Positions 7,109-7,736 of a stretch of 7,736 nt of DNA are shown piece after piece. Position 1 is the stretch's first letter; every line of letters starts with the position of its first letter. The stretch comes from JAABRU01 sp964505535 (lineage in GTDB: Bacteria; Desulfobacterota; Desulfobacteria; Desulfobacterales; Desulfococcaceae): assembly GCA_964505535.1 (NCBI GenBank), contig CAZDIU010000254.1:1-7736 (forward strand), read 5' to 3'. The notes under the pieces were generated by a model that was not told the origin of the DNA, ran no database searches, and saw only the letters and a program-made list of their open reading frames with translations. Both the position numbers and the translations under genes were made by a program.

Positions 7109-7137
7109 TTGTGGATACTGATGTTTACAGGTATAAC
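7109..7137 (+). promoter_or_regulatory. Candidate sigma-70-type promoter for the YqeY-family gene
   Basis: TTGTGG (7109-7114) is followed after 17 bp by TATAAC (7132-7137). The -10 matches 5 of 6 consensus bases and the -35 only 3 of 6. Transcription would begin near 7144, about 50 nt before the start codon, within an imperfect 15-nt tandem repeat (7130-7159). Confidence 0.35.
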
Positions 7138-7192
7138 GGCATTGGGTACAACGGTGTTCACAGGATGACCAACTTAATGAAAGGATAACAAT

Positions 7193-7594
7193 ATGACAAC
7201 GCTGCAGGAAAAGATCAAAAGCGATTTGAAAACAGCCATGAAGGAAAAGGATGAGGACAAAAAGAGCACTGTCCGCGTAATCATGGGAGAATTCGGAAGA
7301 CTGGAAAAAAAGGAACTCTCTGATGCGGAAGTGGTTTCCGTGCTGAAAAAACTCATCAAATCCGAAAGGGAAACCCTGGACAAATCCGGCATAAAAGAGG
7401 ATTCAGCCTTTATCCGCATTATCGAATCCTATCTGCCGAAAATGGCAGCAGAAGAGGATATCCGGGCCTGGATTCAGACAAATGTGGATTTTTCCAAATA
7501 CAAAAACAAAATGCAGTCCATGCGGGACATCATGCAGCATTTCGGTGCCACTGCGGACGGCAATACCGTGAAAAAGATTTTGCAGGAAATGTGA
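7193..7594 (+). CDS. GatB/YqeY-family protein
   Basis: A 133-residue cytoplasmic helical protein. The N-terminal half (LQEKIKSDLKTAMKEKDEDKKSTVRVIMGEFGRLE), ELSDAEVVSVLKKLIKSERETLDKSG, the central IIESYLPKMAAEEDI and the closing ATADGNTVKKILQEM follow the YqeY pattern, including the conserved ADG near the end. The family is related to the tail domain of the GatB amidotransferase subunit, and a role with tRNA or amidotransferases has been suggested; the real function is not settled. It is slightly shorter than the usual ~150 residues, mainly in the segment between the two halves. AAGGA lies 7 nt before the ATG. YqeY genes often sit beside rpsU or dnaG; here the neighbours are repeats and the receptor gene, and any downstream partner would be outside the window. 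No obvious terminator follows. Confidence 0.9.
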   Translation: MTTLQEKIKSDLKTAMKEKDEDKKSTVRVIMGEFGRLEKKELSDAEVVSVLKKLIKSERETLDKSGIKEDSAFIRIIESYLPKMAAEEDIRAWIQTNVDFSKYKNKMQSMRDIMQHFGATADGNTVKKILQEM

Positions 7595-7632
7595 GTCCGG
7601 AAGCATAAACGGGAAACCTGGGCTGGCCAAAT

Positions 7633-7666
7633 CTCCTGATAATCGTCACATAAGGATTTACAGGAG
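7633..7666. repeat. Imperfect hairpin downstream of the YqeY-family gene
   Basis: CTCCTG (7633-7638) pairs with CAGGAG (7661-7666). After a 2x2 mismatch AATC (7641-7644) pairs with GATT (7655-7658), giving 10 bp in total around a 10-nt loop. No T run follows, so it is not a standard terminator. It may be part of a decayed repeat. Confidence 0.45.
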
Positions 7667-7721
7667 TGATGGACAGTTAACTGATAGTGGGTCAAATCGG
7701 CTGATGATGCAGAAAAAAACA

Positions 7722-7736
7722 CTCCCCTCCCCTGAG
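7722..7736. repeat. Start of a second copy of the MITE core, cut by the window end
   Basis: CTCCCCTCCCCTGAG here is identical to 6933-6947, the left core of the MITE-like element, while the bases before it (AAAAACA) differ from the first copy. The core can therefore occur without the same outer arms. The rest lies beyond the window. Confidence 0.55.

Noticed and set aside
6982..7188. 68-codon plus-strand frame before the YqeY-family gene
   Set aside because: It runs through the MITE-like element and the VIPAQVGIQ repeat and has no ribosome site.

Overview
The window reads as chromosomal DNA of a Gram-negative bacterium. It encodes an outer-membrane TonB-dependent receptor and a TolC-family outer-membrane lipoprotein. 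Base composition is near 50% GC with many TTCCGG/CCGG words, intergenic spaces are filled with short palindromic repeats, and there is a cobalamin-dependent radical SAM enzyme. This mix resembles sulfate-reducing Desulfobacterota, but that placement is an inference from style; no marker gene here fixes it.

Layout. Positions 1-202 hold a dispersed palindromic repeat and a strong, nearly symmetrical terminator hairpin (105-139). A two-gene minus-strand operon fills 203-4037: first a 734-aa TolC-like lipoprotein with two C-terminal bacterial SH3 domains (1833-4037), then, after 4 nt, a 541-aa B12-binding radical SAM protein (203-1828). A 361-bp divergent intergenic region (4038-4398) carries a cluster of inverted repeats in the leader of the minus operon. 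On the plus strand follows a 736-aa TonB-dependent receptor (4399-6609). Positions 6610-7192 contain no gene but hold a palindromic repeat, a 154-bp hairpin-forming MITE-like element, another palindromic repeat and a candidate promoter. That promoter leads into a 133-aa GatB/YqeY-family protein (7193-7594). The window ends in a short hairpin and the truncated start of another copy of the MITE core sequence.

How the genes may work together. The TonB-dependent receptor imports an unknown ligand across the outer membrane, the TolC-like protein would form an outer-membrane/periplasmic duct, and the radical SAM enzyme modifies an unknown substrate using cobalamin and SAM. Divergent transcription from one control region suggests, without proving, that import, chemistry and export serve one small molecule or peptide. 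No inner-membrane pump, adaptor, precursor peptide or TonB/ExbBD is encoded here, so the system would depend on genes elsewhere. The YqeY gene appears unrelated and is separated by the repeats.
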